In this document: piece after piece, positions 1 to 6,705 of the stretch
Numbering within the stretch: position 1 is the first letter of the stretch
How the letters are laid out: each line of letters opens with the position of its first letter
The notes under the pieces: generated by a model
What the model was told of the DNA's origin: nothing
The model's database searches: none
What the model saw: only the letters and a program-made list of their open reading frames with translations
Assembly (NCBI GenBank): GCA_029881015.1
Contig: JAOUNK010000167.1
Span: forward strand, 1-7,348
Reading direction: 5' to 3'
Origin: Gammaproteobacteria bacterium
GTDB lineage: Bacteria > Pseudomonadota > Gammaproteobacteria > Steroidobacterales > Woeseiaceae
DNA: 7,348 nt
Made by a program: the position numbers and the translations under genes

Positions 1-1014
1 CGTGGCGATGCCGAGGCCCGTACGGACGGGTTCGAGCGCCTCCCGGTCGATAATCGTAAACCGCACGCCCTGGCAAGCCTCGTCGGCAAAGGTGCTCGCA
101 TCGGGCGTAAAGCGGACGGGTGTAAACGCGATGCCGGGCAACGCCAGCTCATGCAGGGCGATGGCCAGCGCTTCGGCATCCAGCCAGGGGGCGCCGATGA
201 GTTCGAAAGGCGTTGCGGTGCCGCGGCCCACCGAGATGTTCGTGGTCTCGAGCAGGCCGATTCCGGGATACAGAATCGCGGCACGCAGGCTACGCATGTT
301 GGGCGACGGGTTGACCCAGGGCAGTCCGGTGTCATCGAAATACTCATGCCGGTGCCAACCCTCGACCGGCACGATCTCGAGATCGAGGTCGAGCCCGAGC
401 TCCGCCCGGAACATCATGGCGAGTTCGCCCGTGGTCATGCCGTGGCGAATGGGCAGGGTGTGAAAACCGACGAAGGACTGCAGCCCGTCGTCGAGCACCG
501 GGCCTGCGACGCTATTGCCGTTGATCGGGTTGGGACGATCGAGGACGACAAAACGCACATCGTGTTCTGCGGCCGCGGCCATCGCATTGCCCATTGTCGA
601 AATATAAGTGTAGAAACGCGTGCCGATGTCCTGGATGTCGAAGACGAGCGTGTCGACACCGGCCAGTGCGGCCGCGCTCGGTCGTCGAGACTCGCCATAG
701 AGGCTGATGATCGGGATGCCGGTGGCGGCCTCGCTGCTGTCGGCAACGACCGGAATATCGAGCTTGCCGGCAATGCCGTGCTCCGGACTGAAGATGCGTA
801 CCAGGTCGACGCCGGGCGCGTTGTGCAGCAACTGGATGGTACTGCGGCCGTCCCGGGTGCGGCCCGTATGGTTGGTGATCAACCCGACACGTTGCCCGGC
901 GAGTTGGCGAAAGCCATCGCGCTCGAGGACATCGACGCCGTTCAATACCTGCCCGGCGGAGGCGGCAAGCGGCGCCGTGAGAACCAGCAACAGGCAGGCA
1001 AGACGTTTAACCAT
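1..1014 (-). CDS. namZ: Exported DUF1343 protein, NamZ-type exo-beta-N-acetylmuramidase (C-terminus beyond window)
   Basis: Reading the minus strand from the ATG at 1014-1012 gives 338 residues with no stop, so the C-terminus lies outside the window; I recall full family members as roughly 400 residues. Residues 1-20 form a Sec signal peptide (K3, R4, a leucine-rich core, then ASA before G21), so the enzyme should be periplasmic. Family landmarks appear in order: GLITNHTGR (44-52), FSPEHG (75-80), DIQDIGTRFYTY (126-137), LDRPNPI (158-164), RHGMTTGEL (190-198), DDTGLPWVNPSPNM (227-240), YPGIGLLE (249-256) and SVGRGT (261-266). DUF1343 proteins characterised as NamZ remove MurNAc from the non-reducing end of peptidoglycan fragments; E78 in the SPEHG motif is a plausible catalytic residue, but that is my guess. 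An in-frame TAG just upstream of the ATG limits the start. No Shine-Dalgarno is obvious. It diverges from murQ, whose pathway would consume its product. Family call is firm; exact substrate is inferred. Confidence 0.93.
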   Translation of the reverse strand, partial: MVKRLACLLLVLTAPLAASAGQVLNGVDVLERDGFRQLAGQRVGLITNHTGRTRDGRSTIQLLHNAPGVDLVRIFSPEHGIAGKLDIPVVADSSEAATGIPIISLYGESRRPSAAALAGVDTLVFDIQDIGTRFYTYISTMGNAMAAAAEHDVRFVVLDRPNPINGNSVAGPVLDDGLQSFVGFHTLPIRHGMTTGELAMMFRAELGLDLDLEIVPVEGWHRHEYFDDTGLPWVNPSPNMRSLRAAILYPGIGLLETTNISVGRGTATPFELIGAPWLDAEALAIALHELALPGIAFTPVRFTPDASTFADEACQGVRFTIIDREALEPVRTGLGIAT

Positions 1015-1033
1015 GGGACACAGACACTAGACA
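1015..1033. promoter_or_regulatory. 19-base divergent gap between namZ and murQ start codons
   Basis: The two divergent start codons are only 19 bases apart, too little for two ordinary promoters, so promoter elements for each gene must extend into the other gene's 5' coding end. The gap holds three GACA tetramers in the same orientation (1017-1020, 1023-1026, 1030-1033). Neither gene has a recognisable Shine-Dalgarno here, and I found no convincing -35/-10 pair on either strand. That this is a shared control region follows from geometry only; no operator or regulator is identified. Confidence 0.45.
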
Positions 1034-1930
1034 ATGCACGATGATCTGACAACCGAAGCCGCCAATCCCGGGTCGGCCGATCTCGATCGGCTCTCGACGC
1101 TGGAGCTCGTGCGGCTCATCAATGCCGAGGATGCGAAGATTGCCGCGGCCGTGGCGGCAGAGGACGAGGCGATTGCCGCGGCCGTTGATCTCATCGCCGC
1201 GCGGCTCGCAAGCGGCGGGCGCCTCGTCTACGTTGGCGCCGGCACGTCGGGCCGGCTGGGCGTGCTCGATGCGTCCGAATGCCCACCGACGTTCAGCTCC
1301 GACCCGTCACAGGTCGTGGGCATCATCGCGGGCGGGGACCGCGCGCTGCGCAATGCGATCGAGGGCGCGGAGGACTCCGCCGACACCGGTCGTGAGGATC
1401 TCCGCGAGCTGGACTTGACTGCCGCCGATGCCGTGGTCGGTATCGCCGCGAGCGGCACAACACCGTATGTCCTGGGGGCGCTCGATTTTGCGCGCGCGAC
1501 GGGTGCCGCTGCGATTGGGCTCACCTGCAACGACAACGCGCCCATCGCAGCGCATGCGGATATGACCATCGCGGTCGTCGTTGGCCCCGAAGTGCTGACC
1601 GGCTCGACGCGCATGAAAGCCGGCACGGCGACCAAGCTGGTGCTCAACATCCTGACGACGGGTGCGATGGTTCGCCTGGGCAAGACCTTCGGCAATCTCA
1701 TGGTCGACCTGCGCGCGAGCAACGACAAGCTTGTCGCCCGGTCGCGGCGCATCCTGCAACAGCTGACCGATCTCGACGCTGCTGCGGCCGTCGAGCTGTT
1801 GTCGCGCTGCGACGGCGAGCTCAAGACCGCGATCCTCGCAGCGCGGCTGGGTATCGATATTCCCGAGGCACGCGAGCGGCTTGCCGCGGCAGATGGCCGC
1901 CTGCGCATAGCCCTGAACGACGATGCGTGA
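1034..1930 (+). CDS. murQ: N-acetylmuramic acid 6-phosphate etherase MurQ
   Basis: This cytoplasmic enzyme cleaves the D-lactyl ether of MurNAc-6-phosphate, giving GlcNAc-6-phosphate and D-lactate. The 298-residue product matches the length of E. coli MurQ and follows it from the N-terminus (STLELVRLIN, 21-30) to the end. Visible motifs of the SIS-type sugar phosphate fold are VYVGAGTSGRLG (65-76), DASECPPT (79-86), GIIAGG (96-101), EGAEDS (110-115), TGSTRMKAGTA (about 189-199) and FGNLMVD. E82 and E113 align with the catalytic glutamates E83 and E114 of E. coli MurQ. One difference is T142 in the loop ASGTTPYV, where E. coli has arginine. The ATG is chosen because the N-terminus aligns with the family, although the ribosome binding site is weak. 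The stop overlaps the kinase start by 8 bases, which suggests coupled translation. Function is very secure. Confidence 0.98.
   Translation: MHDDLTTEAANPGSADLDRLSTLELVRLINAEDAKIAAAVAAEDEAIAAAVDLIAARLASGGRLVYVGAGTSGRLGVLDASECPPTFSSDPSQVVGIIAGGDRALRNAIEGAEDSADTGREDLRELDLTAADAVVGIAASGTTPYVLGALDFARATGAAAIGLTCNDNAPIAAHADMTIAVVVGPEVLTGSTRMKAGTATKLVLNILTTGAMVRLGKTFGNLMVDLRASNDKLVARSRRILQQLTDLDAAAAVELLSRCDGELKTAILAARLGIDIPEARERLAAADGRLRIALNDDA
1124..1189 (+). repeat. Imperfect tandem duplication of 33 bases inside murQ
   Basis: Two adjacent 33-base units (1124-1156 and 1157-1189) encode AEDAKIAAAVA and AEDEAIAAAVD. They share an identical 15-base core (1138-1152 and 1171-1185). The segment is an alanine-rich helix near the N-terminus. 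By hand alignment with E. coli MurQ the region has the same length, so the repeat does not lengthen the protein. It may reflect compositional convergence or gene conversion, not a true insertion. Confidence 0.6.
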
Positions 1931-2867
1931 GCTTATCCTCGGTATCGACGGGGGCGGGTCGAAGACCGCCGCGTGCCTTGCTGCGGTTGACGCTGACGGC
2001 GAGATCGAGGTGCTGGGCGAGGGTTTCGGTGGGCCATCGAACGTGCGCGCCGTTGGCCGCGGGCATGCAGAGATCAACCTGAACGTCGCGGTCGATGCCG
2101 CGCTCGGCGCCGCCGGTATCAGGGACGACACCGTGGCCTGGGCCGTGCTGGGCCTCGCCGGCAGTTCCCTGCCCGACGTGCAGGCGGCCATCCTCGGCTG
2201 GGCCGGGCATCGCTCGCTCGCCCGGCAAGTCGATGTCGTGCATGACGCTGACCCCGTGCTGGCCGTCGGTGCGGCTGACGGCGCGGGTATCGCGCTGATC
2301 GTAGGCACCGGCTCCGTCGCCATAGGCGTGGACAGCGGTGGCCGGCGCGCGGTCACCGGCGGCTGGGGCCACTGGTTCGGCGACACGGGCAGCGGCTTCG
2401 ACATCGGGCGGCGGGCGCTGGCGGCGGTCGCCGATGCGGCAGATGGCACCGGCCCTGAAACCGTACTCAGCGAGCGTGTTCTGCAGAGGCTCCACACCCG
2501 GAACCCGCGTGAAATGCTGCAGCGTCTCGATCACGCCGTGGACGTGCACCGCGAGATTGCTGCCCTGGCACCGCTTGCACTGCATGCCGCCGAGGAGGGC
2601 GACGCCGTCGCGGCTGGCATCGTCGATACCGCCACCAGCGGCACGGCGAAGCTCGTGCAGGCGACCATCGAAAAGCTGGGACTGGCGGCGGAGGCGCCAC
2701 TCGCCGTGGCGGGCGGCATCGTCTGCTCCAACACGCTGTACCGGGAAACGCTGCTTCGCAAGCTGGCCGAACTGGGTACCGTGCCGAGCAAGCTTGTGGT
2801 TGTGAACCGCCCCGTGGACGGCTGCCTGTTGATGGCCCGCGACCGTCTGTTGCAGGCGCGCGCGTGA
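1923..2867 (+). CDS. BadF/BadG-family N-acetyl amino sugar kinase (MurK/NAGK-like)
   Basis: This 314-residue ASKHA-fold kinase most likely phosphorylates MurNAc and/or GlcNAc at the 6-hydroxyl in the cytoplasm. The phosphate 1 loop GIDGGGSKTA (7-16) and the phosphate 2 loop LIVGTGSVAIG (125-135) are intact. GGWGHWFGDTGSGFDIG (146-162) closely resembles human GlcNAc kinase NAGK. N40 in GGPSN and D108 in HDAD align by eye with NAGK residues N36 and D107, the latter being the catalytic base. AVAGGIVCSN (261-270) is the adenosine-binding segment. The gene overlaps murQ by 8 bases and the permease by 4. Clostridial MurK is a kinase of this family that accepts both MurNAc and GlcNAc, and a kinase feeding MurQ would need to make MurNAc-6-phosphate, so a MurK role is favoured. 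GlcNAc-only activity cannot be excluded from sequence. The start has a poor Shine-Dalgarno, consistent with coupling to murQ. Confidence 0.9.
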   Translation: MRELILGIDGGGSKTAACLAAVDADGEIEVLGEGFGGPSNVRAVGRGHAEINLNVAVDAALGAAGIRDDTVAWAVLGLAGSSLPDVQAAILGWAGHRSLARQVDVVHDADPVLAVGAADGAGIALIVGTGSVAIGVDSGGRRAVTGGWGHWFGDTGSGFDIGRRALAAVADAADGTGPETVLSERVLQRLHTRNPREMLQRLDHAVDVHREIAALAPLALHAAEEGDAVAAGIVDTATSGTAKLVQATIEKLGLAAEAPLAVAGGIVCSNTLYRETLLRKLAELGTVPSKLVVVNRPVDGCLLMARDRLLQARA

Positions 2868-4144
2868 CAACGCCTGCGCGCAGCCGCTGGCGCTGGATTC
2901 CGTCGCTTTACTTCGCGGAGGGCCTGCCGTACGCCGCGGTAATGTTCGTCTCCGTCATCATGTACAAGAAGCTCGGCATATCAAATGCGGAAATGGCGTT
3001 TTTCACGAGCTGGCTGTACCTGCCCTGGATCATCAAGCCGCTGTGGAGCCCGCTCGTCGATATCCTGAGGACCCGGCGCGCCTGGATCGTCAGCATGCAG
3101 CTGCTCATCGGTGCAGGATTTGCCGCGATCGCGCTGGCCATCCCGACCGACGATTTCTTCCGTTATACACTCGCCGCCTTCTGGCTCGTCGCGTTCAGCT
3201 CGGCGACGCATGATATTGCCGCCGACGGTTTCTACATCCTGTCGTTGAACGATCACGAGCAGGCGTGGTTCGTCGGCATCCGCAATACTTTCTACCGCCT
3301 CGCGATGATCGCCGGCCAGGGGCTGCTGGTCATGGTCGCCGGGTACCTGGAAACGTCGACCGGCGATATCGCATTGGCGTGGAGTATCTCGTTTTACCTG
3401 CTTGCCGCTGTGTACCTCGTGCTGTTTGCCTGGCACCGCTATGCGCTGCCGCGACCCGCGTTGGACGTCGAGAGCGCCGTGGTCTCCGTGCATGCCCTAC
3501 TTGAGAAGTTCGTAGCGACGTTCGCCGATTTTTTCAGGAAAGCGCACATTGGCAAGATCCTGGCCTTCCTGCTGCTTTACCGGGTCGCGGAGGCGCAACT
3601 GGTCAAGCTGGCTGCACCGTTTCTGCTCGATGACACGTCGGCCGGCGGCCTCGGCCTCGGTACCGCCGAGGTTGGTTTCGTATATGGCACCGTTGGCTGG
3701 GTCATGCTGAGCATCGGCGGTATCGCCGGCGGCCTGCTGGCGGCACGCAATGGCCTGAAGTACTGGCTCTGGTGGATGGTCGCCGCGATCAACCTGCCCA
3801 ACCTCGTCTACGTGCTGCTGGCGTGGCAGCAACCCGACAGCTTCCTGCTCGTCAATCTCGCGGTTGGCCTCGAGCAGTTCGGCTACGGCTTCGGATTCAC
3901 GGCGTACACGCTGTACATGATCTATGTTGCGCGGGGCCGGCACAGCACCGCGCATTTCGCGATCTGCACGGGCTTCATGGCGCTCGGCATGATGCTGCCC
4001 GGCATGGTCAGCGGGCTATTGCAGGAAGCACTCGGCTATGAGCTGTTCTTCATGTGGGTGATGCTGGCAACGCTGCCGTCGTTTGCGATCGTCGCCCTCA
4101 TTCCACTGGATGAGAATTTCGGTCGCAACGACGACACGAGTTAG
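2864..4144 (+). CDS. AmpG-like MFS transporter, probable MurNAc or muropeptide importer
   Basis: The 426-residue product has about 12 hydrophobic segments (roughly 15-34, 45-65, 76-93, 100-117, 143-161, 173-191, 231-250, 267-294, 301-320, 327-352, 364-385, 394-413), with a longer polar middle loop at about 195-228. SLYFAEGLPY (14-23), the loop PLVDILRTRR (63-72) and SSATHDIAADGFYI (112-125) match the AmpG/acetyl-CoA-transporter branch of the MFS, in which AmpG imports GlcNAc-anhydroMurNAc muropeptides across the inner membrane. The GTG start lies inside GTGA and overlaps the kinase stop by 4 bases; an AGG at 2854-2856 could serve as a weak ribosome binding site. It stands between a periplasmic muramidase and cytoplasmic MurNAc enzymes. 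Free MurNAc, MurNAc-peptide or a disaccharide are therefore all reasonable substrates, and sequence alone does not separate them. Confidence 0.85.
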   Translation: MTTPARSRWRWIPSLYFAEGLPYAAVMFVSVIMYKKLGISNAEMAFFTSWLYLPWIIKPLWSPLVDILRTRRAWIVSMQLLIGAGFAAIALAIPTDDFFRYTLAAFWLVAFSSATHDIAADGFYILSLNDHEQAWFVGIRNTFYRLAMIAGQGLLVMVAGYLETSTGDIALAWSISFYLLAAVYLVLFAWHRYALPRPALDVESAVVSVHALLEKFVATFADFFRKAHIGKILAFLLLYRVAEAQLVKLAAPFLLDDTSAGGLGLGTAEVGFVYGTVGWVMLSIGGIAGGLLAARNGLKYWLWWMVAAINLPNLVYVLLAWQQPDSFLLVNLAVGLEQFGYGFGFTAYTLYMIYVARGRHSTAHFAICTGFMALGMMLPGMVSGLLQEALGYELFFMWVMLATLPSFAIVALIPLDENFGRNDDTS

Positions 4145-4244
4145 CCACAATTGACGATTGCTACGCCATATTCGCGGATCAGACTTCAAGTCGACCATGA
4201 ATATGACGAGCCACAGACTGATTACCCAAGCACGGAGAGTTGAG
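4145..4244 (+). other. 100-base gap between the transporter gene and murA
   Basis: This is the largest non-coding stretch in the window if murA starts at 4245. It could hold a separate promoter for the essential murA, but I see no good sigma-70 pair: a TTGACG at 4151-4156 lacks a fitting -10 element 16-18 bases downstream. A short CAAT/ATTG inverted repeat (4148-4151 and 4157-4160) has no T-tract and is not a credible terminator. Read-through from the upstream operon therefore remains possible. In-frame ATGs at 4158, 4197 and 4203 would turn part of the gap into an N-terminal extension of MurA, which I do not favour. Confidence 0.5.
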
Positions 4245-4247
4245 TTG
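4234..4247 (+). promoter_or_regulatory. Shine-Dalgarno and TTG start codon of murA
   Basis: GGAGAG at 4234-4239 stands five bases before a TTG at 4245-4247. This is the best ribosome binding site in the window. The upstream in-frame ATGs (4158, 4197, 4203) lack one of this quality and would add residues not found in E. coli MurA. Starting at the TTG puts the conserved K22-N23 pair at exactly its E. coli numbering. Confidence 0.8.
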
Positions 4248-5498
4248 GACTCAATCATTGTTAAAGGCGGGCCGGTACTTAGCGGCACAGTGTCGACCAG
4301 CGGCGCGAAAAATGCGGCATTGCCGGTGTTGTTCTCGGCGTTGCTGGCGGACGGCACCCACCGCTTCACGCGCGTGCCCGTGCTGCGCGACATCGACTCC
4401 ACGCACCAGTTGCTGGAGGCCCTGGGTTGCCGCCTCGAGCGCAACGGCACCGATGTGACCATCGAGGTGGCGCCGCCGGGCGAGCCCGTGGCGCACTACG
4501 ACCTGGTGCGCAAGATGCGCGCCAGCATCCTGTGCCTTGGACCGCTGTTGACGCGTTACGGGGAGGCCAGGGTCAGCCTGCCGGGTGGCTGCGCAATCGG
4601 CTCGCGGCCGATTGACTTGCACGTGGAGACCATGCGCAAGCTGGGTGCGGAAGTGGAGATCGACCAGGGCTATGTCATCGCCCGGGCGAAACGCCTGGTC
4701 GGCGAACGCATCCTGTTCGAAAAGCTGACGGTCGGTGGCACCGAGAACGCCCTGATGGCCGCGGTGCTTGCCAGGGGTACGACGGTCATCGAGAACGCCG
4801 CGAAGGAGCCGGAGGTCGTGGATCTCGTGCACTACCTCCGGGCCATGGGCGCGCAGATCGAGGGCGAGGGGACCAGCGTCATTACCATAGACGGTGTCGA
4901 CGAGTTGCACCCGGCATCGCATGCGATCGTGGCCGACCGCATCGAAGCGGGAACGCTGCTCATTGCCGGCGCGATCACGGGCGGCGAGGTTACGGTCGAC
5001 CGGTGCGTGCCCCAACATCTCGAGGCGCTTACCGACAAGATGCAGGATTGCGGTTTTCATATCGAAACCGGCAGCGATTCCATCACGGTTGGCGCGACGG
5101 ACAGCTGGACGGGCACGGACATCTCCACATCGCCTTACCCCGGCTTCCCGACCGATCTGCAGGCACAGTTCATGGCGCTGATGACGCAGGCGCAAGGCAC
5201 GTCGGTTGTGACGGAAGGGATTTTCGAGAATCGGTTCATGCATGTGCAGGAACTGGTTCGCCTTGGCGCAGATATTACGCCGATGCGGCAGGTTGCGGTC
5301 GTGCGTGGCGATCGCGGCGGCCTGAGCGGTGCGGACGTCATGGCGACCGACCTTCGTGCCAGCGCCAGCCTGGTTCTCGCCGGACTGGTGGCAAAAGGTG
5401 AGACCCGGGTCAATCGTATTTACCATCTCGACAGGGGCTATGAAAAACTCGAGAAAAAGCTGGCGTCGCTGGGCGCCGATATTCAGCGTGTGCGCTAG
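4245..5498 (+). CDS. murA: UDP-N-acetylglucosamine 1-carboxyvinyltransferase MurA
   Basis: MurA transfers enolpyruvate from phosphoenolpyruvate to UDP-GlcNAc, the first committed step of peptidoglycan synthesis in the cytoplasm. From the TTG start the protein has 417 residues, against 419 in E. coli. Active-site features are present: K22-N23 in SGAKNAALP, R92 in KMRASI, C116 in SLPGGCAIGSRPIDLH, R121, the aspartate of GFPTDLQAQF (E. coli D305), and the arginine of HLDRGYE (E. coli R397). C116 corresponds to C115, the residue alkylated by fosfomycin, so this is predicted to be a fosfomycin-sensitive form, unlike the Cys-to-Asp variants. ENRFMHVQEL and VMATDLRASASLVLAG are further strong matches to the gammaproteobacterial type. 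Its last 11 bases overlap the next gene. Placing murA after a MurNAc salvage operon is uncommon to my knowledge and links recycling with synthesis. The TTG start may restrain translation. Confidence 0.97.
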   Translation: MDSIIVKGGPVLSGTVSTSGAKNAALPVLFSALLADGTHRFTRVPVLRDIDSTHQLLEALGCRLERNGTDVTIEVAPPGEPVAHYDLVRKMRASILCLGPLLTRYGEARVSLPGGCAIGSRPIDLHVETMRKLGAEVEIDQGYVIARAKRLVGERILFEKLTVGGTENALMAAVLARGTTVIENAAKEPEVVDLVHYLRAMGAQIEGEGTSVITIDGVDELHPASHAIVADRIEAGTLLIAGAITGGEVTVDRCVPQHLEALTDKMQDCGFHIETGSDSITVGATDSWTGTDISTSPYPGFPTDLQAQFMALMTQAQGTSVVTEGIFENRFMHVQELVRLGADITPMRQVAVVRGDRGGLSGADVMATDLRASASLVLAGLVAKGETRVNRIYHLDRGYEKLEKKLASLGADIQRVR

Positions 5499-6699
5499 GT
5501 GGCGGTGGCTTGCCGTTGGGAGCCTGGCGATGATTCTCACAGCTTGCGGCGAGTCAACACAGTGGCACGGCTCGCTCGAGGACCTGCTGCGCGCGCAGCC
5601 GGAGCGATTCGCCACGGTCATGGCGGACCCGCAGAAGTACCGGGTGCAGGTTCTTTACACGCAGATCGATCGCGATGCGGAGAACCGGCCGCAGTTTCGT
5701 TCGTACGCGTATCGCCTGGATGACAGCGAGTACTTCTACCCGGCAAGTACGGTGAAACTGCCGACCGCCGCGGTGGCGCTCGAGAAGCTCAACGAGCTTG
5801 GCGTCGATGGCCTCACGCGCGACACCGTGTTGCTGTCGGGCGAGGCAACGACCGGTAAGTCGGTCGGGCGCTACGTCAGGGAGGTCCTGCTCGTCAGCGA
5901 CAATGAGGCCTTCAATCGTCTCTACGAATTCATCGGGCAGCAGCCGCTCAACGACCGCCTGGCCGGCATGGGTTTTGACGGAACCCGGATCATGCACAGG
6001 CTTGAAATTGCACTCGGTGTCGAGGAAAACCGCCATACCGGGCCGGTGCGTTTCGTCGATGGCGACACCGTGGTCTATGCACAGGACGCTGCATACAGCA
6101 GCGTGAACCTGACCGCGGCGCAGCCCATCCTGCTCGGCAAGGCCGAGATCGTGGGTGATGAACGCCTGCAACGACCGAAAGATTTCGCCACCAAGAACGC
6201 CTATCCATTGCAGGCGCAGCACGACGTCATCAAGGCATTGATGTTCCCGGATACCGTCGATGAGCGTATGCGGTTTGCGCTTGGGGAGGACGACTACGGG
6301 TTCCTGTACCGCAACATGTCGGGGTACCCGGGCGACAGCGGTATCGCCGAGTACGCGGATCGAGAGCGGTACCCGGACGGTTACGTGAAGTTCTTCCTGT
6401 TTGGCGGCAACGCGCCAGAGATTCCCGACAACATTCGGATCTTCAACAAGGTCGGCGACGCGTACGGCTTCCTGACTGACGCTGCCTACATTGTCGACCT
6501 GGACAACGGCGTTGAGTTTCTCCTTGCCGCGACGATCTTCACGAACGCCAACGAAACGTTCAACGACGATACCTATGAATACGACGAGACCGGACTGCCA
6601 TTCCTGCGCGATCTCGGCCTGGCGCTCTACGAAGTGGAGCTGGGCCGAAAACGCCCGCATGTTCCGGACTTTTCCTGGCTCGGCGTAGCGCGCGACTGA
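5488..6699 (+). CDS. Lipoprotein serine hydrolase with class A beta-lactamase-type motifs
   Basis: From a GTG at 5488 the product has 403 residues. Residues 1-20 form a lipoprotein signal peptide (R4, R6, hydrophobic core, lipobox L17-T-A-C20). G21 follows the cysteine, so there is no Asp+2 retention signal and an outer-membrane location is likely. The penicillin-recognising triad is visible: S87-T-V-K90 (SxxK, nucleophile and lysine), S137-D138-N139 (SDN), and K321-V-G323 where KTG is usual. E173 in RLEIAL sits 36 residues after S137, the same spacing as S130 to E166 in TEM-type enzymes. About 148 residues separate E173 from K321, against 68 in class A enzymes, so there is a large insert. 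It could be a beta-lactamase, a DD-peptidase or another serine hydrolase acting on peptidoglycan. An ATG at 5440 is an alternative start giving a 36-residue signal region, but its AGGGG lies too close. Overlap with murA suggests coupling. Confidence 0.85.
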   Translation: MCARWRWLAVGSLAMILTACGESTQWHGSLEDLLRAQPERFATVMADPQKYRVQVLYTQIDRDAENRPQFRSYAYRLDDSEYFYPASTVKLPTAAVALEKLNELGVDGLTRDTVLLSGEATTGKSVGRYVREVLLVSDNEAFNRLYEFIGQQPLNDRLAGMGFDGTRIMHRLEIALGVEENRHTGPVRFVDGDTVVYAQDAAYSSVNLTAAQPILLGKAEIVGDERLQRPKDFATKNAYPLQAQHDVIKALMFPDTVDERMRFALGEDDYGFLYRNMSGYPGDSGIAEYADRERYPDGYVKFFLFGGNAPEIPDNIRIFNKVGDAYGFLTDAAYIVDLDNGVEFLLAATIFTNANETFNDDTYEYDETGLPFLRDLGLALYEVELGRKRPHVPDFSWLGVARD

Positions 6700-6705
6700 G
6701 TCGCC

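Noticed and set aside
151..1044. A 297-codon plus-strand open frame opposite namZ
   Set aside because: The minus strand carries clear DUF1343 motifs and a signal peptide over the same span, while this frame has none.
1307..2870. Two long minus-strand open frames opposite murQ and the kinase
   Set aside because: Both cover conserved sense genes and their translations are low-complexity mirror products without motifs.
4148..4160. Rho-independent terminator after the transporter gene
   Set aside because: The stem is only four base pairs and no T-run follows.
4151..4179. Sigma-70 promoter with TTGACG as -35 upstream of murA
   Set aside because: The bases 16-18 positions downstream (around 4173-4179) are GC-rich and do not resemble a -10 element.
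4158..4244. N-terminal extension of MurA from ATG 4158, 4197 or 4203
   Set aside because: The extension of up to 29 residues has no match to E. coli MurA, and the TTG at 4245 has the better ribosome binding site and gives matching residue numbering.
5329..5487. Extended N-terminus of the serine hydrolase from the ATG at 5329
   Set aside because: It would place 53 residues before the lipoprotein signal peptide, lies wholly within the conserved murA coding region, and would bury the lipobox.
4251..5621. A 456-codon open frame on the minus strand opposite murA
   Set aside because: It is antisense to an unmistakable murA, its translation is rich in Arg, His and Gln with no family motifs, and long antisense frames are common in GC-rich DNA.
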